Translations under genes and position numbers: made by a program
From: Fusobacteriaceae bacterium
Lineage (GTDB): Bacteria; Fusobacteriota; Fusobacteriia; Fusobacteriales; Fusobacteriaceae
Direction: 5' to 3'
Length of the DNA stretch: 64,000 bases
Assembly: GCA_031272775.1 (NCBI GenBank)
Contig: JAISTB010000005.1
Span: forward strand, 1-64,000
Part shown: piece after piece, positions 43,724 to 50,924 of the stretch
How positions within the stretch are numbered: the first letter of the stretch is position 1
Layout: every line of letters begins with the position of its first letter
Notes under the pieces: model-generated
Databases searched by the model: none
What the model saw: only the letters and a program-made list of their open reading frames with translations
What the model was told of the DNA's origin: nothing

Positions 43724-44896
43724 ATGAAAAAAACCTCAGGCACAACCAAAAAAAAGAAAGAAACGGCAGAAAAACTCGCGGCCATCAAGAGTCCTTTTTT
43801 GAGGTCCATCCTTGAAAAGGCCCCCATGGCCTTGGGCAACTATGATTTCATTTTGAATATCCTGAGCAGTTTCACCGGAGAGAACGAACCCCCGTATCTG
43901 GATCTCCTGATGGAGGAAGCCGCTATTTGGGGCATCATGGATAAAGAATATGCCGATGGCGAAAAATATATTTTTGTGGATTGCCATCCCTTTGAGATCT
44001 GTGCAGAAACCACAAGAAAAATCGCTGCGGAAATCCTTCCGATCACTTACGACCTCGAGAACAAATATGCGGAAAGATGGCAGAAGGCCATGAGGAAATG
44101 CAACCCGGAAATTCCCCTGAGCTGCCGGATCGCCCTGTCGGATGCGGGTGCGTTTTTCGAGGAGACTGTCGTGGAAGTCATCAAAGAAGCGGCTCACAGA
44201 ATGTATGCCCCGAAACGGCTGTTTGGAGACCTTGTCGGCAGGATAACAGGTATTGATTTCGTAACCCCCGTATGGAGAGGGGTAGCAGGATTGGCTTTAA
44301 GTACGGCTGAGGGATTTCGTGATATATTGGGAACGCTTCCCGGGATTTCCAATCTTCACGCCCTCTTTGAGGCTTGGGTTCTTCGGGAAATGTGCGAACA
44401 AGGTGAGGAAGCGCCAACAGTAGAAGAAGCGCTTGGGGCAATGAGAGAAATCTGTCTTGCCCTCCGGGATCTGGGAGCAATTGATCAGGTGACCCTGGAT
44501 TCTTTTATGGAAATGACGAATTTGGATGCGCTCTTTAAGGGAAAACTGAAAGAGAAAATCAAAAAAAACCGCACAATGGATTTGGGAAAAAAATACGCTG
44601 AAAGATGGAAAAGCAAAATTCCGTGCGTATTGGATCCTGAAAATTCCAAAACCTTCCGTCTCGTCTTGCTACGCGCGGAGCAAATTTTGCAGCTTGCCTT
44701 GAAAGATCTACGGATTGACGACGAAAGGCTCCGGCAGGCGGAAAAAAGCGCCTTGATTTCCAATTTGACCGAGCTTGCTGAGGCGAGAGATCTTCAAGCT
44801 CGACTTATGGGCAAAGAAGTCGCTGCGGATTATGCGGAAGTGAAGACAGCCGTCGGAGAATACGAGACGGCCCTGCTGGCGTTGAACGCGTTATAA
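43724..44896 (+). CDS. unknown 390-residue protein
   Basis: A Lys-rich N-terminus (MKKTSGTTKKKKETAEK) leads into a mainly helical protein with no signal peptide. Segments such as KYAERWQKAMRKCNPEIPLS and KKYAERWKSKIPCVLDPENS are similar, hinting at an internal duplication with about 190 residues between copies. GGAGGCGG precedes the ATG. It is co-directional with the beta-helix genes. I do not recognise its family. Confidence 0.72.
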   Translation: MKKTSGTTKKKKETAEKLAAIKSPFLRSILEKAPMALGNYDFILNILSSFTGENEPPYLDLLMEEAAIWGIMDKEYADGEKYIFVDCHPFEICAETTRKIAAEILPITYDLENKYAERWQKAMRKCNPEIPLSCRIALSDAGAFFEETVVEVIKEAAHRMYAPKRLFGDLVGRITGIDFVTPVWRGVAGLALSTAEGFRDILGTLPGISNLHALFEAWVLREMCEQGEEAPTVEEALGAMREICLALRDLGAIDQVTLDSFMEMTNLDALFKGKLKEKIKKNRTMDLGKKYAERWKSKIPCVLDPENSKTFRLVLLRAEQILQLALKDLRIDDERLRQAEKSALISNLTELAEARDLQARLMGKEVAADYAEVKTAVGEYETALLALNAL

Positions 44897-44911
44897 GGGA
44901 GGAGGGTAAAT

Positions 44912-45061
44912 ATGCAAAACGGTTTTGAAAGATTTCTTGAATTCACTGCATCCGGGATTGTTAAAGTAATTATTGAGATCTTTAAAGCGATCGGCGCAAG
45001 AATTCTGATTTCCGCTGTTATCTTTATTATCGGGATAATCTGGCTTTGTTCGTCCGATTAG
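44912..45061 (+). CDS. 49-residue membrane peptide, twin of 41735
   Basis: The frame starts MQNGFERFLEFTASGIVKV and ends in a hydrophobic helix ILISAVIFIIGIIWLCSSD, almost the same end as the 26-residue peptide. GGGAGGAGGG lies before the ATG, 15 bases after the 390-residue gene. The longer amphipathic N-terminus distinguishes it. Probably an inner-membrane peptide; function unknown. Confidence 0.65.
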   Translation: MQNGFERFLEFTASGIVKVIIEIFKAIGARILISAVIFIIGIIWLCSSD

Positions 45062-45085
45062 CTCGGCAGGATAAGAATCGGCATT
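44987..45085 (+). repeat. 99-base direct repeat, copy 2
   Basis: Second copy of the repeat at 41741-41839, again spanning a peptide 3' end and the following spacer. Confidence 0.85.
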
Positions 45086-45113
45086 ATCAATATTATATCA
45101 GGGAGGTGTACAA

Positions 45114-45410
45114 ATGAATATTTATAATGACTGGTATGTACTTTCGCTTGTAGTCGTTGGTGTGATTATCGCGGCCTGGATCAAGAACCGCGAATTAATT
45201 ATAAGACTTTACAAATCGTTTAAAGATTACAGACTACAAATGAAAAAAGACAGAGAAAAGTACGAAGAACATGAAAGAAAAATGACAGAAGAGTACGGTC
45301 CAAGGGAGTGGGCCAGAATTAAAGAACAAAGACGGAATATTTTTTACACAGACTGGTATACCGAATACGAAGACCGATACAAAAAAAGATACAAAAAAAG
45401 AAGGTCTTAA
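45114..45410 (+). CDS. small single-pass membrane protein
   Basis: This 98-residue protein has one membrane helix near the N-terminus (LSLVVVGVIIAAWI) and a long, charged, coiled-coil-like cytosolic tail rich in Lys, Arg and Glu. GGGAGGTG precedes the ATG. It follows the 49-residue peptide by 52 bases. A perfect palindrome overlaps its stop codon. Function unknown. Confidence 0.7.
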   Translation: MNIYNDWYVLSLVVVGVIIAAWIKNRELIIRLYKSFKDYRLQMKKDREKYEEHERKMTEEYGPREWARIKEQRRNIFYTDWYTEYEDRYKKRYKKRRS

Positions 45411-45422
45411 TTTAAGACCTTC
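45400..45422 (+). terminator. palindrome at the end of the membrane-protein gene
   Basis: GAAGGTCTTAA and TTAAGACCTTC form an 11-pair stem around a single base, overlapping the stop codon. No T run follows, so it may be a weak terminator or an RNA processing site. Confidence 0.5.
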
Positions 45423-45440
45423 TTCAGGGAGCGCGGAAAT

Positions 45441-45509
45441 ATGAGCGAAAATGGACTAACGGCAGCCCAAGAAACCCTAAATGTGATACTTGACTTATCG
45501 TTGCCGTAG
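45441..45509 (+). CDS. possible 22-residue peptide upstream of the radical-SAM gene
   Basis: A short frame reading MSENGLTAAQETLNVILDLS and ending LP lies 34 bases before the radical-SAM gene. AGGGAG lies upstream at a loose distance. It has no Cys. It could be a leader or modified peptide; support is weak. Confidence 0.25.
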   Translation: MSENGLTAAQETLNVILDLSLP

Positions 45510-45543
45510 GATTTTTATACTGGAATTATAAAGGCGGAAAAAA

Positions 45544-46581
45544 ATGAAAAACCTTGATCCCCACATCCCCACATCCGCGATTCTCGAACTGACCTACCGC
45601 TGCAATCACCGGTGCAAATTCTGCTTCTGCCCCTGGGACGCGCCCGAAACAGCCCGCTATCCCTACGAAAAGGGGCAAGAGCTGACGCTCGCCCAATGGA
45701 AGGAAGTCCTCGATATCCTGAAAGCCCAAGGCGTGCGCGCCCTGTCATTATCGGGCGGAGAACCCCTACTGCGGGAAGACCTGCCGGATCTGCTTGACGC
45801 CATCCGGAAAGACGGAACCCTCAACCGGGATTCCAAGATTGTCGTGATCTCAAACGGCAAAGCCATGAGCGAAGACTGGCTGAAGCGCTTCAAAAAATAT
45901 GACGTCCATCTCACGCTGTCTCTTCCAGGGATTGCGGCTTTTGAGGAACTTACCGGAACCGATAACGCGGGCGGCGTCCTCCACTGGCTCAGCCGCGCCC
46001 ATGAAGAGGGCCTCACGACCACCTGCAACATTCCCGTTACGAAAAAAAATCTCCATGAGCTTTATGAAACCATAGGAAACGCCCTTCTGGCCGGGGCCGA
46101 CATGGTCCTCGTCAATCGCTTCCTGGTCGGCGGTCGCGGCGTCGCCAACCGTACGGAACTGGAACTTTCAAACAAAGAAATCAACGAAATGCTCGATATC
46201 GCCGAAGAGGTTTTGGGAAAAGGAAAGCGAAGAGGCTACACCGGGACGGAAATCCCCCGCTGCGTCATTACAAAAGGGGTGGAACACTATAAAAGCATCG
46301 GAATCGGAACCTTGTGCGGGGCCGCGAAGACTTTTCTCGCGGTCGATCCGGCGGGCAATCTCCGGGTCTGCAACCACTCGCCTTTTGTGGTCGGGCATGT
46401 CTTCGACAAAGATTTCATCACCGACGGCGCATATTGGGACAGATTTCTCAAAAGCGACTACAAGCCGGATTTTTGCAGAGGCTGCAAAGATATTGAACGC
46501 TGCGATTGCGGGTGCAGAGAGGCCTGCCACATCGTGGACGGAGATTTGGGGGCCTGCGACAATCTCCTCCCGCTCCGGTGA
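45544..46581 (+). CDS. radical SAM/SPASM-domain enzyme
   Basis: The 345-residue protein has the radical-SAM cluster motif C-x3-C-x2-C in LTYRCNHRCKFCFCPW, SGGEPLL for SAM binding, and a C-terminal Cys-rich region (FCRGCKDIERCDCGCREACH) typical of SPASM auxiliary clusters. SPASM enzymes often modify peptides or proteins; the substrate here is not known. AAAGGCGG precedes the ATG. Codon use looks GC-rich, unlike the GTPase operon, and it stands alone between small genes and decayed toxin-antitoxin pieces. Confidence 0.85.
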   Translation: MKNLDPHIPTSAILELTYRCNHRCKFCFCPWDAPETARYPYEKGQELTLAQWKEVLDILKAQGVRALSLSGGEPLLREDLPDLLDAIRKDGTLNRDSKIVVISNGKAMSEDWLKRFKKYDVHLTLSLPGIAAFEELTGTDNAGGVLHWLSRAHEEGLTTTCNIPVTKKNLHELYETIGNALLAGADMVLVNRFLVGGRGVANRTELELSNKEINEMLDIAEEVLGKGKRRGYTGTEIPRCVITKGVEHYKSIGIGTLCGAAKTFLAVDPAGNLRVCNHSPFVVGHVFDKDFITDGAYWDRFLKSDYKPDFCRGCKDIERCDCGCREACHIVDGDLGACDNLLPLR

Positions 46582-46608
46582 GTCATAGGTCGTGGGACCG
46601 CGCCATGA

Positions 46609-46715
46609 TCATTCCCGGATTCCCTTGAAATTGCCCTTCAACGCATGATCGTTCCAATTCTCAGGAAGAGGAGTAGAGATTTGTGGAAGGAAAGATGCTG
46701 TAGACGTAATTCGAT
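46609..46715 (-). pseudogene. YafQ/RelE-type toxin remnant
   Basis: One minus-strand frame reads TPLPENWNDHALKGNFKGIR then stops, matching the D-H-x-L-x-G-N-x-K-G-x-R-E stretch of YafQ/RelE toxins. The N-terminal and the final catalytic strands are missing. It lies next to the broken RelB-type antitoxin, the usual order. Confidence 0.55.
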
Positions 46716-47032
46716 TCACTCATCCAAATCCTCCATGTCCAGAGCATTTCTTAATTCAGCGGCGGTTTTATAGGTTTTGGCGCCATTAGCGACCGCTTCA
46801 TGGGCTTCTTTTACGTCCTGTTCCAAATTTGGCAACCAAGCATAGGGGAAGGAGGATCCGCAACCAATTCAAAGGGAATGCGCCGGGTTATTCGTACCTG
46901 ATACAGAGCGAGGTTGATGTAATCACTGATTGTCATTCCCATTGCGTTCAGGATTTCTTCAGCTTCTTTTCGGACATCGGGATTCACCCTTGCATGAATG
47001 TTCGCTGTTTTTGAATTTTTCGATGCGATCAT
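46716..47032 (-). pseudogene. frameshifted RelB/DinJ-type antitoxin
   Basis: From ATG 47032 (GAGGAG upstream) the frame reads a RelB/DinJ ribbon-helix-helix domain (ANIHARVNPDVRKEAEEIL, GMTISDYINLALYQVR, IPFELV), then goes out of frame near 46830. A shifted frame resumes with LEQDVKEAHEAVANGAKTYK and ends LDMEDLDE at 46716, a normal RelB-like tail. The distance from start to that stop is not a multiple of three, which fits one indel. Confidence 0.65.
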
Positions 47033-47137
47033 AGAAATCACTCCTCGTATTAAGGTTTTAATAAAAGTATGCACGAAATGGGTCGCAATGTCAACACAAA
47101 TTTAAGATTCATTGCCGTGAATATGGCTCTGTAACCA

Positions 47138-47166
47138 AAAATCTGCGCTGCATTTGCGCAGATTTT
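47138..47166 (+). terminator. hairpin AAAATCTGCGC/GCGCAGATTTT
   Basis: An 11-pair stem with a seven-base loop and flanking A/T runs. Its core is the same as the hairpin at 33437-33465. Confidence 0.7.
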
Positions 47167-47193
47167 TTCAAAAAGACGAAAATTCCTCAGAAT

Positions 47194-47232
47194 CTCCCCT
47201 TCGCAAGGGGAGACGTCGGCCGCCGGGCCGAC
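47194..47232. repeat. paired GC-rich inverted repeats
   Basis: Two adjacent hairpins, CTCCCCTT/AAGGGGAG (47194-47212) and GTCGGCC/GGCCGAC (47215-47232), lie in a gene-free stretch 47167-47329. They resemble dispersed intergenic palindromes and partly recall the element at 33533. Confidence 0.6.
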
Positions 47233-47329
47233 AGAGAGGTCGAGGCAAGCGGGGCGAGCAACTTCCAGGCGTAGCAGCCACAGCCGAGACTGAATATTCG
47301 CCCAGCGTAACTAGCCAAAGATATTCTTC

Positions 47330-47358
47330 TTGACATTGTGCGCATATCGTGCTAAAAT
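47330..47358 (+). promoter_or_regulatory. promoter of the RelB/PIN module
   Basis: Perfect TTGACA, 17-base spacer and TAAAAT, about 35 bases before the antitoxin ATG. Confidence 0.8.
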
Positions 47359-47392
47359 AAGGCGAGAATAAACCAAAGCGCGAGGTGATCAG

Positions 47393-47671
47393 ATGATGTC
47401 AACAAATATCAATATCAGAACGGATAAAGAATTAAAATCGCAAGCTCAAGCCCTTTTTGCCGATTTGGGATTGGATATTTCAACGGCGGTCAATATTTTT
47501 TTAAGACAGGCTGTCTATAAACAGGGAATTCCTTTTGAAATCTCAAAATCTGCTGATAATTTGAAAAACAAAAAACTCCCTTTTTCTACGCTAAAAGGTG
47601 TTCTGGCCGGAAAAGTTACGATGGCAGACGATTTTGACGCTCCGATGGAAGAATTTACGGAGTACATGTGA
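47393..47671 (+). CDS. RelB/DinJ-family antitoxin
   Basis: This 92-residue protein has the ribbon-helix-helix domain NINIRTDKELKSQAQALFAD, GLDISTAVNIFLRQAV and GIPFEI, the RelB/DinJ signature. Its C-terminus is acidic (ADDFDAPMEEF). GAGGTGAT precedes the ATG. Its stop overlaps the start of a PIN-domain toxin gene (TGATG). Pairing of a RelB/DinJ-type antitoxin with a PIN toxin rather than RelE is a partner-swapped arrangement seen in type II systems. Confidence 0.87.
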   Translation: MMSTNINIRTDKELKSQAQALFADLGLDISTAVNIFLRQAVYKQGIPFEISKSADNLKNKKLPFSTLKGVLAGKVTMADDFDAPMEEFTEYM

Positions 47672-48054
47672 TGCGTTACCTGCTTGATACACATGCGTTA
47701 ATTTGGTATATGGAAAACTCCGATAAACTTCCATCTCAAGTTAGAGAGATTATTGAGCAAACCGGAGATAGTATTTGTATTTCAGTAATTTCTCTCTGGG
47801 AAATTGCAATTAAAGTTTACAACGGAAAGCTGAACTTAAAAATCTCTTTTGATGAATTACTTGATATCGTTGAAGCAAGAAAATTTAATCTATATCAAAT
47901 TACAAACCGATATCTGAAAAGCCTTTCGGCGTTGCCATTTTTTCATAAAGATCCATTTGATAGGCTTTTAATTGCAACAGCAATCGCTGAAAAAATGACT
48001 TTGGTCACTGCTGACACAAATATTCATCAGTACAACTTAAATTGGATTTGGTGA
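47671..48054 (+). CDS. PIN-domain toxin (VapC-like)
   Basis: The 127-residue protein has the PIN acidic residues: LLDTHALIWYM (Asp6), SLWEIAIK, HKDPFDRLLIATA and TADTN. These coordinate Mg for RNA cleavage. The sequence most resembles the Sll0205-like PIN group. The ATG overlaps the antitoxin stop by one base; a GTG one codon earlier is possible. All catalytic positions are present, so it is likely active, in contrast to the other toxin genes of this island. Confidence 0.88.
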   Translation: MRYLLDTHALIWYMENSDKLPSQVREIIEQTGDSICISVISLWEIAIKVYNGKLNLKISFDELLDIVEARKFNLYQITNRYLKSLSALPFFHKDPFDRLLIATAIAEKMTLVTADTNIHQYNLNWIW

Positions 48055-48108
48055 TATCAGCCGATCCTTTGTTCATTAGTGCAAATCCACAATATATTGT
48101 TATATACC

Positions 48109-48237
48109 ATGCGCAAAAGGAGTATAGCTGAAAAATTAGGCGTGACGAGGCAGACCGTAATTTATAAGCTGCTGTATTTTGCGGTATTCTACAGGACCGC
48201 TGATACGGCCAACAGGAGCTATTCGGATGAAGTATGA
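48109..48237 (+). pseudogene. HTH antitoxin-like remnant
   Basis: Forty-two codons begin MRKRSIAEKLGVTRQTVIYK, a helix-turn-helix, then lose similarity and overlap the next toxin-like fragment. No clear promoter or ribosome binding site. Confidence 0.35.
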
Positions 48238-48282
48238 GGTATTGCCGGAATTTGAACGAGAGTTTAAGAGGCGCCGTGATCA
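48227..48282 (+). pseudogene. RelE-type toxin N-terminal remnant
   Basis: A frame starting MKYEVLPEFEREFKRRRDHS, preceded by AGGAG, resembles the start of RelE-family toxins but is cut at the 3' end of the convergent lipase-like gene. The frame continues antisense to that gene without toxin character. Confidence 0.45.
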
Positions 48283-49524
48283 TTCCCGTTGGGGAGGAAT
48301 CGGCGTTATGAGGCGCTTGAAAATATTTTTGTGCTCCTCGTGGATATACACATCGAAAAAATCGAGACTCTTGTAGGGGCTGACGAGTTTTTGGATCGCC
48401 TCCTGCCAGATTTTGCGGTAAAAGGCGTAATCGCCCGCTTCGAGTTCCGACGCCGCGAGATCCCGGTAGATAAATTCGACCTCCCGTTTCCGGAGTTCCG
48501 TCAGGATCAGCTCCTTGATCCGCGGGAAATTTTCCGGCGTCAGTTCGCTCAGGGAAAAATACGCGACCAAAAGCTCCCGGGCCGCGTTTTTTTGATGGAG
48601 GAGCTTTCGGAGGGCGCTTGCGACAAAAGACGGGTCAAGACGTTTGAGGATTCTCCCCGCGTATTTGCCGCGCCACGGAATAAATGGCATAAAGGAGTCT
48701 TCCCGGTGCAGCCGCGAAAAGCGGATGTCTAAGATCCGGAAGCCTTCCGCCAGCGAGCGTCTGCGAAACACATCCTTTTTCAGTCCCAGATCGACGAGAT
48801 AGCGGCTTCCGATATGATTGAAGGCCGAAAAGGTCAGATCCTTTGAGTTTCCGTAGTTCCGGATATTTTCTTCGTAATCGCTCTTGTCCGGAAAATCCTT
48901 CAGGTATTTTCCCAGGACAGCCGGACGCTGCCGCTTGATGCCGACGGCGTTGAACGTATGGCAAAGGGGCGTCCGTCCGTAGAGCCGGTCGGCGTTGATC
49001 GCCGCGAACTGCACGATTCCCCCGCCCAGCGAATGTCCGCAGAGCGCGATGGCTTGGGGATCCAGATGAAATTCCTCCACGAGCCGCCGGAAGACCTCCA
49101 CGCCCTCCAGCAACTGCCGGGAAATGGCCCCTATGCTGATGGCCACGTCGGCCACCACAAAGTCTTTGTAGACTTCCTCGAGGGAAGAACTCTCGCTCCC
49201 CCGGTACGCCAGCGCGTATTCGTCCCCCTTCCGGAAAACGACCGCGTAAAAGCCGCTGTTCTTGATGATATTGCGGCGGGCGCTGCGGTTGTCGACGTAA
49301 AAGACCGACCATTCCCGTAAAACTTCCGAAAAGGTCTCGAGAAAAATCTCTCTGTAGGCGGCGTCGCTGATCACGAATACGTTGCAGCTGAGTCGGTTTT
49401 TTTTGTCCGCGCGGAAAAGCTCCGCCAGATTTTTTCCGTAGTCCTCAGGCGCGAAGTCACAATAGGCCAGGATGCTCAATAGCAGGAATTCCCCTTCGGT
49501 AATCACAATCTCACGCTTCCTCAT
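48280..49524 (-). CDS. class 3 lipase-like / DUF2974-type alpha/beta hydrolase
   Basis: The 414-residue protein has YALAYRGSESSSLEEVYKDF and the nucleophile elbow GHSLGGGIVQFAA, both typical of Mbeg1-like/class 3 lipases. A later HTFNAVGI stretch is also typical. No signal peptide is present, so it is probably intracellular. The C-terminal third is charged and helical with no match I recognise. Its 3' end abuts the truncated toxin fragment, marking the right edge of the decayed region. Confidence 0.8.
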   Translation of the reverse strand: MRKREIVITEGEFLLLSILAYCDFAPEDYGKNLAELFRADKKNRLSCNVFVISDAAYREIFLETFSEVLREWSVFYVDNRSARRNIIKNSGFYAVVFRKGDEYALAYRGSESSSLEEVYKDFVVADVAISIGAISRQLLEGVEVFRRLVEEFHLDPQAIALCGHSLGGGIVQFAAINADRLYGRTPLCHTFNAVGIKRQRPAVLGKYLKDFPDKSDYEENIRNYGNSKDLTFSAFNHIGSRYLVDLGLKKDVFRRRSLAEGFRILDIRFSRLHREDSFMPFIPWRGKYAGRILKRLDPSFVASALRKLLHQKNAARELLVAYFSLSELTPENFPRIKELILTELRKREVEFIYRDLAASELEAGDYAFYRKIWQEAIQKLVSPYKSLDFFDVYIHEEHKNIFKRLITPIPPQRE

Positions 49525-49525
49525 G

Positions 49526-49552
49526 AAAAAGCAGACCTGAGGATTCAGGTCT
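49526..49552 (-). terminator. terminator of the XRE/H1-like gene
   Basis: Arms AGACCTGA and TCAGGTCT with a four-base loop, followed on the minus strand by a T-rich run that reaches the start of the lipase-like gene. Confidence 0.85.
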
Positions 49553-49569
49553 ACCTTGGTCTTATCATT

Positions 49570-50739
49570 TTACTCCGCTTTCTTGCCGCGTCTTCCTTTG
49601 GGTTTCGGGGTTTCCGCCGGGGGCGTATCCGCGCCTTCCGCCGCCGTTTCAAGGACGATTTCCGCCGCAGCGGGGATTTCCGTTACGGAAATTTCCGCTA
49701 CCGGGAGATCCGCCACGGGAACCGCGTCGACGAGGATTTCTTCCGTCGTGACGATTTCAACGGGCACGGCTTCCGCCGCCTTTACTCTTCTGCCGCCGCG
49801 CTTTTTCGGCGCCGCCGTTTCGGCTTTGGGGGCTTCGGCAACTTTGGGTTTTCTGCCGGGCCGTTTCTTTACGGGCGCAACCGGCGTTACGGCTTCATTG
49901 GCCACGACTTCGGGCAGGGCCGCGCTTTTCCGTTTCCGGGTTTTTACGACCTTCGCTTCCGCCGGGGCTTTGACTGCTTTAACCGCTTTGACGGCTTTTG
50001 CGGCCTTGACCGCCTTTGCCGCTTTGACAGGTTTTTCCGCTTTGACGGCCTTCACGGCTTTGGCCTTTTTGACGGTTTTCGTCTCTTTTACGGGCTTTTC
50101 CGCCTTCACTGCCTTCGTTACTTTAACCGCTTTTTCTGCCTTGGCTGCTTTGACCGCTTTGGTCGCTGGCGCCGCTTTTACGGCTTTGGCCGCCTTCACG
50201 GCTTTCGCTGCTTTTACGGGCTTTGCGGGTTTTGCTGCTTTTGCGGGCTTCGCGGCTTTGGCCGCTTTCGTTACTTTAACCGCTTTTTCAGCCCTGGGGG
50301 CTTTTTGAGCGGGCCGCAGGTCTTTTGCTTCCGCGTAAAAGTTCAGCAGGATGTCCTCAAGGACGTCTTTCTTCCTGCTCCGGGGCGGCAGCGACACCCG
50401 TAAAAACACATGGGCGATTCGCTTGAAATCCGCAAACTCCACCTTTTGCGCCCTGCTCAGTTTGATTTTCGCTTTTTTCGGTTCGGCCGCCTTCGCGGCC
50501 TTCACTGCCTTTCCGCCCTTGCCGCCTGTCTCCTCAAGGAGCTTCGCCACAGGCAAATCAAAGACCTTCGCGAATTCCTCCAGTTTGTCCAGGGACATGC
50601 CGTTGCGTCCCGCTTCGATTCCGGCTATGCTGTTTCCCACTCCGCTGTATTTTACTTTTTTCGCCAGTTCTTTTTGTGTGATCCCCTTTTCCTGTCTGTA
50701 CTTTTTTACGTTTTCACCTAAGATTTTTCTGATTTTCAA
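49570..50739 (-). CDS. XRE-type HTH protein with histone H1-like and AT-hook tail
   Basis: The 389-residue protein starts with an XRE helix-turn-helix (NVKKYRQEKGITQKELAKKV ... IAGIEAGRNGMSLDKLEEFA). A middle domain follows (VEFADFKRIAHVFLRVSLPP), then about 150 residues of AKAVKAAK/AEKPVK repeats like histone H1 or HU tails. AT-hook-like clusters (KKRPGRKPK, KKRGGRRVK) come next, then an acidic segment and a basic end (KGRRGKK). The start is TTG with GGAGG five bases upstream. Likely a nucleoid-associated regulator. Confidence 0.85.
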   Translation of the reverse strand: MKIRKILGENVKKYRQEKGITQKELAKKVKYSGVGNSIAGIEAGRNGMSLDKLEEFAKVFDLPVAKLLEETGGKGGKAVKAAKAAEPKKAKIKLSRAQKVEFADFKRIAHVFLRVSLPPRSRKKDVLEDILLNFYAEAKDLRPAQKAPRAEKAVKVTKAAKAAKPAKAAKPAKPVKAAKAVKAAKAVKAAPATKAVKAAKAEKAVKVTKAVKAEKPVKETKTVKKAKAVKAVKAEKPVKAAKAVKAAKAVKAVKAVKAPAEAKVVKTRKRKSAALPEVVANEAVTPVAPVKKRPGRKPKVAEAPKAETAAPKKRGGRRVKAAEAVPVEIVTTEEILVDAVPVADLPVAEISVTEIPAAAEIVLETAAEGADTPPAETPKPKGRRGKKAE

Positions 50740-50862
50740 TGGAACCTCCAAATATAGATTTAATGGTATATTGAAAAGATATTTGCCCCATGGTGAATGA
50801 ATCATACGCAGGTGTTTATTTAAGCTTGTAATATTTTCAATCGCATGGCTTTAAATTACCCA

Positions 50863-50891
50863 TATAATAGCACAAATCTTCCGCTTTGTCT
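50863..50891 (-). promoter_or_regulatory. promoter of the XRE/H1-like gene
   Basis: TAGACA and TATTAT with an extended TG lie 17 bases apart on the minus strand, about 120 bases before the start. Confidence 0.6.
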
Positions 50892-50924
50892 ACAACAGAA
50901 ATAAGTTTTCAATATATTCTTTGA

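Noticed and set aside
45480-45525. Promoter TTGACT...TATACT before the radical-SAM gene
   Set aside because: The spacer is about 21 bases, too long for a normal sigma70 promoter; no better pair was found.
49950-50300. Simple-sequence repeat artefact in the XRE gene
   Set aside because: The Lys/Ala/Val repeats are encoded by varied codons and stay in frame to a sensible C-terminus with a terminator, so it is a real low-complexity tail.
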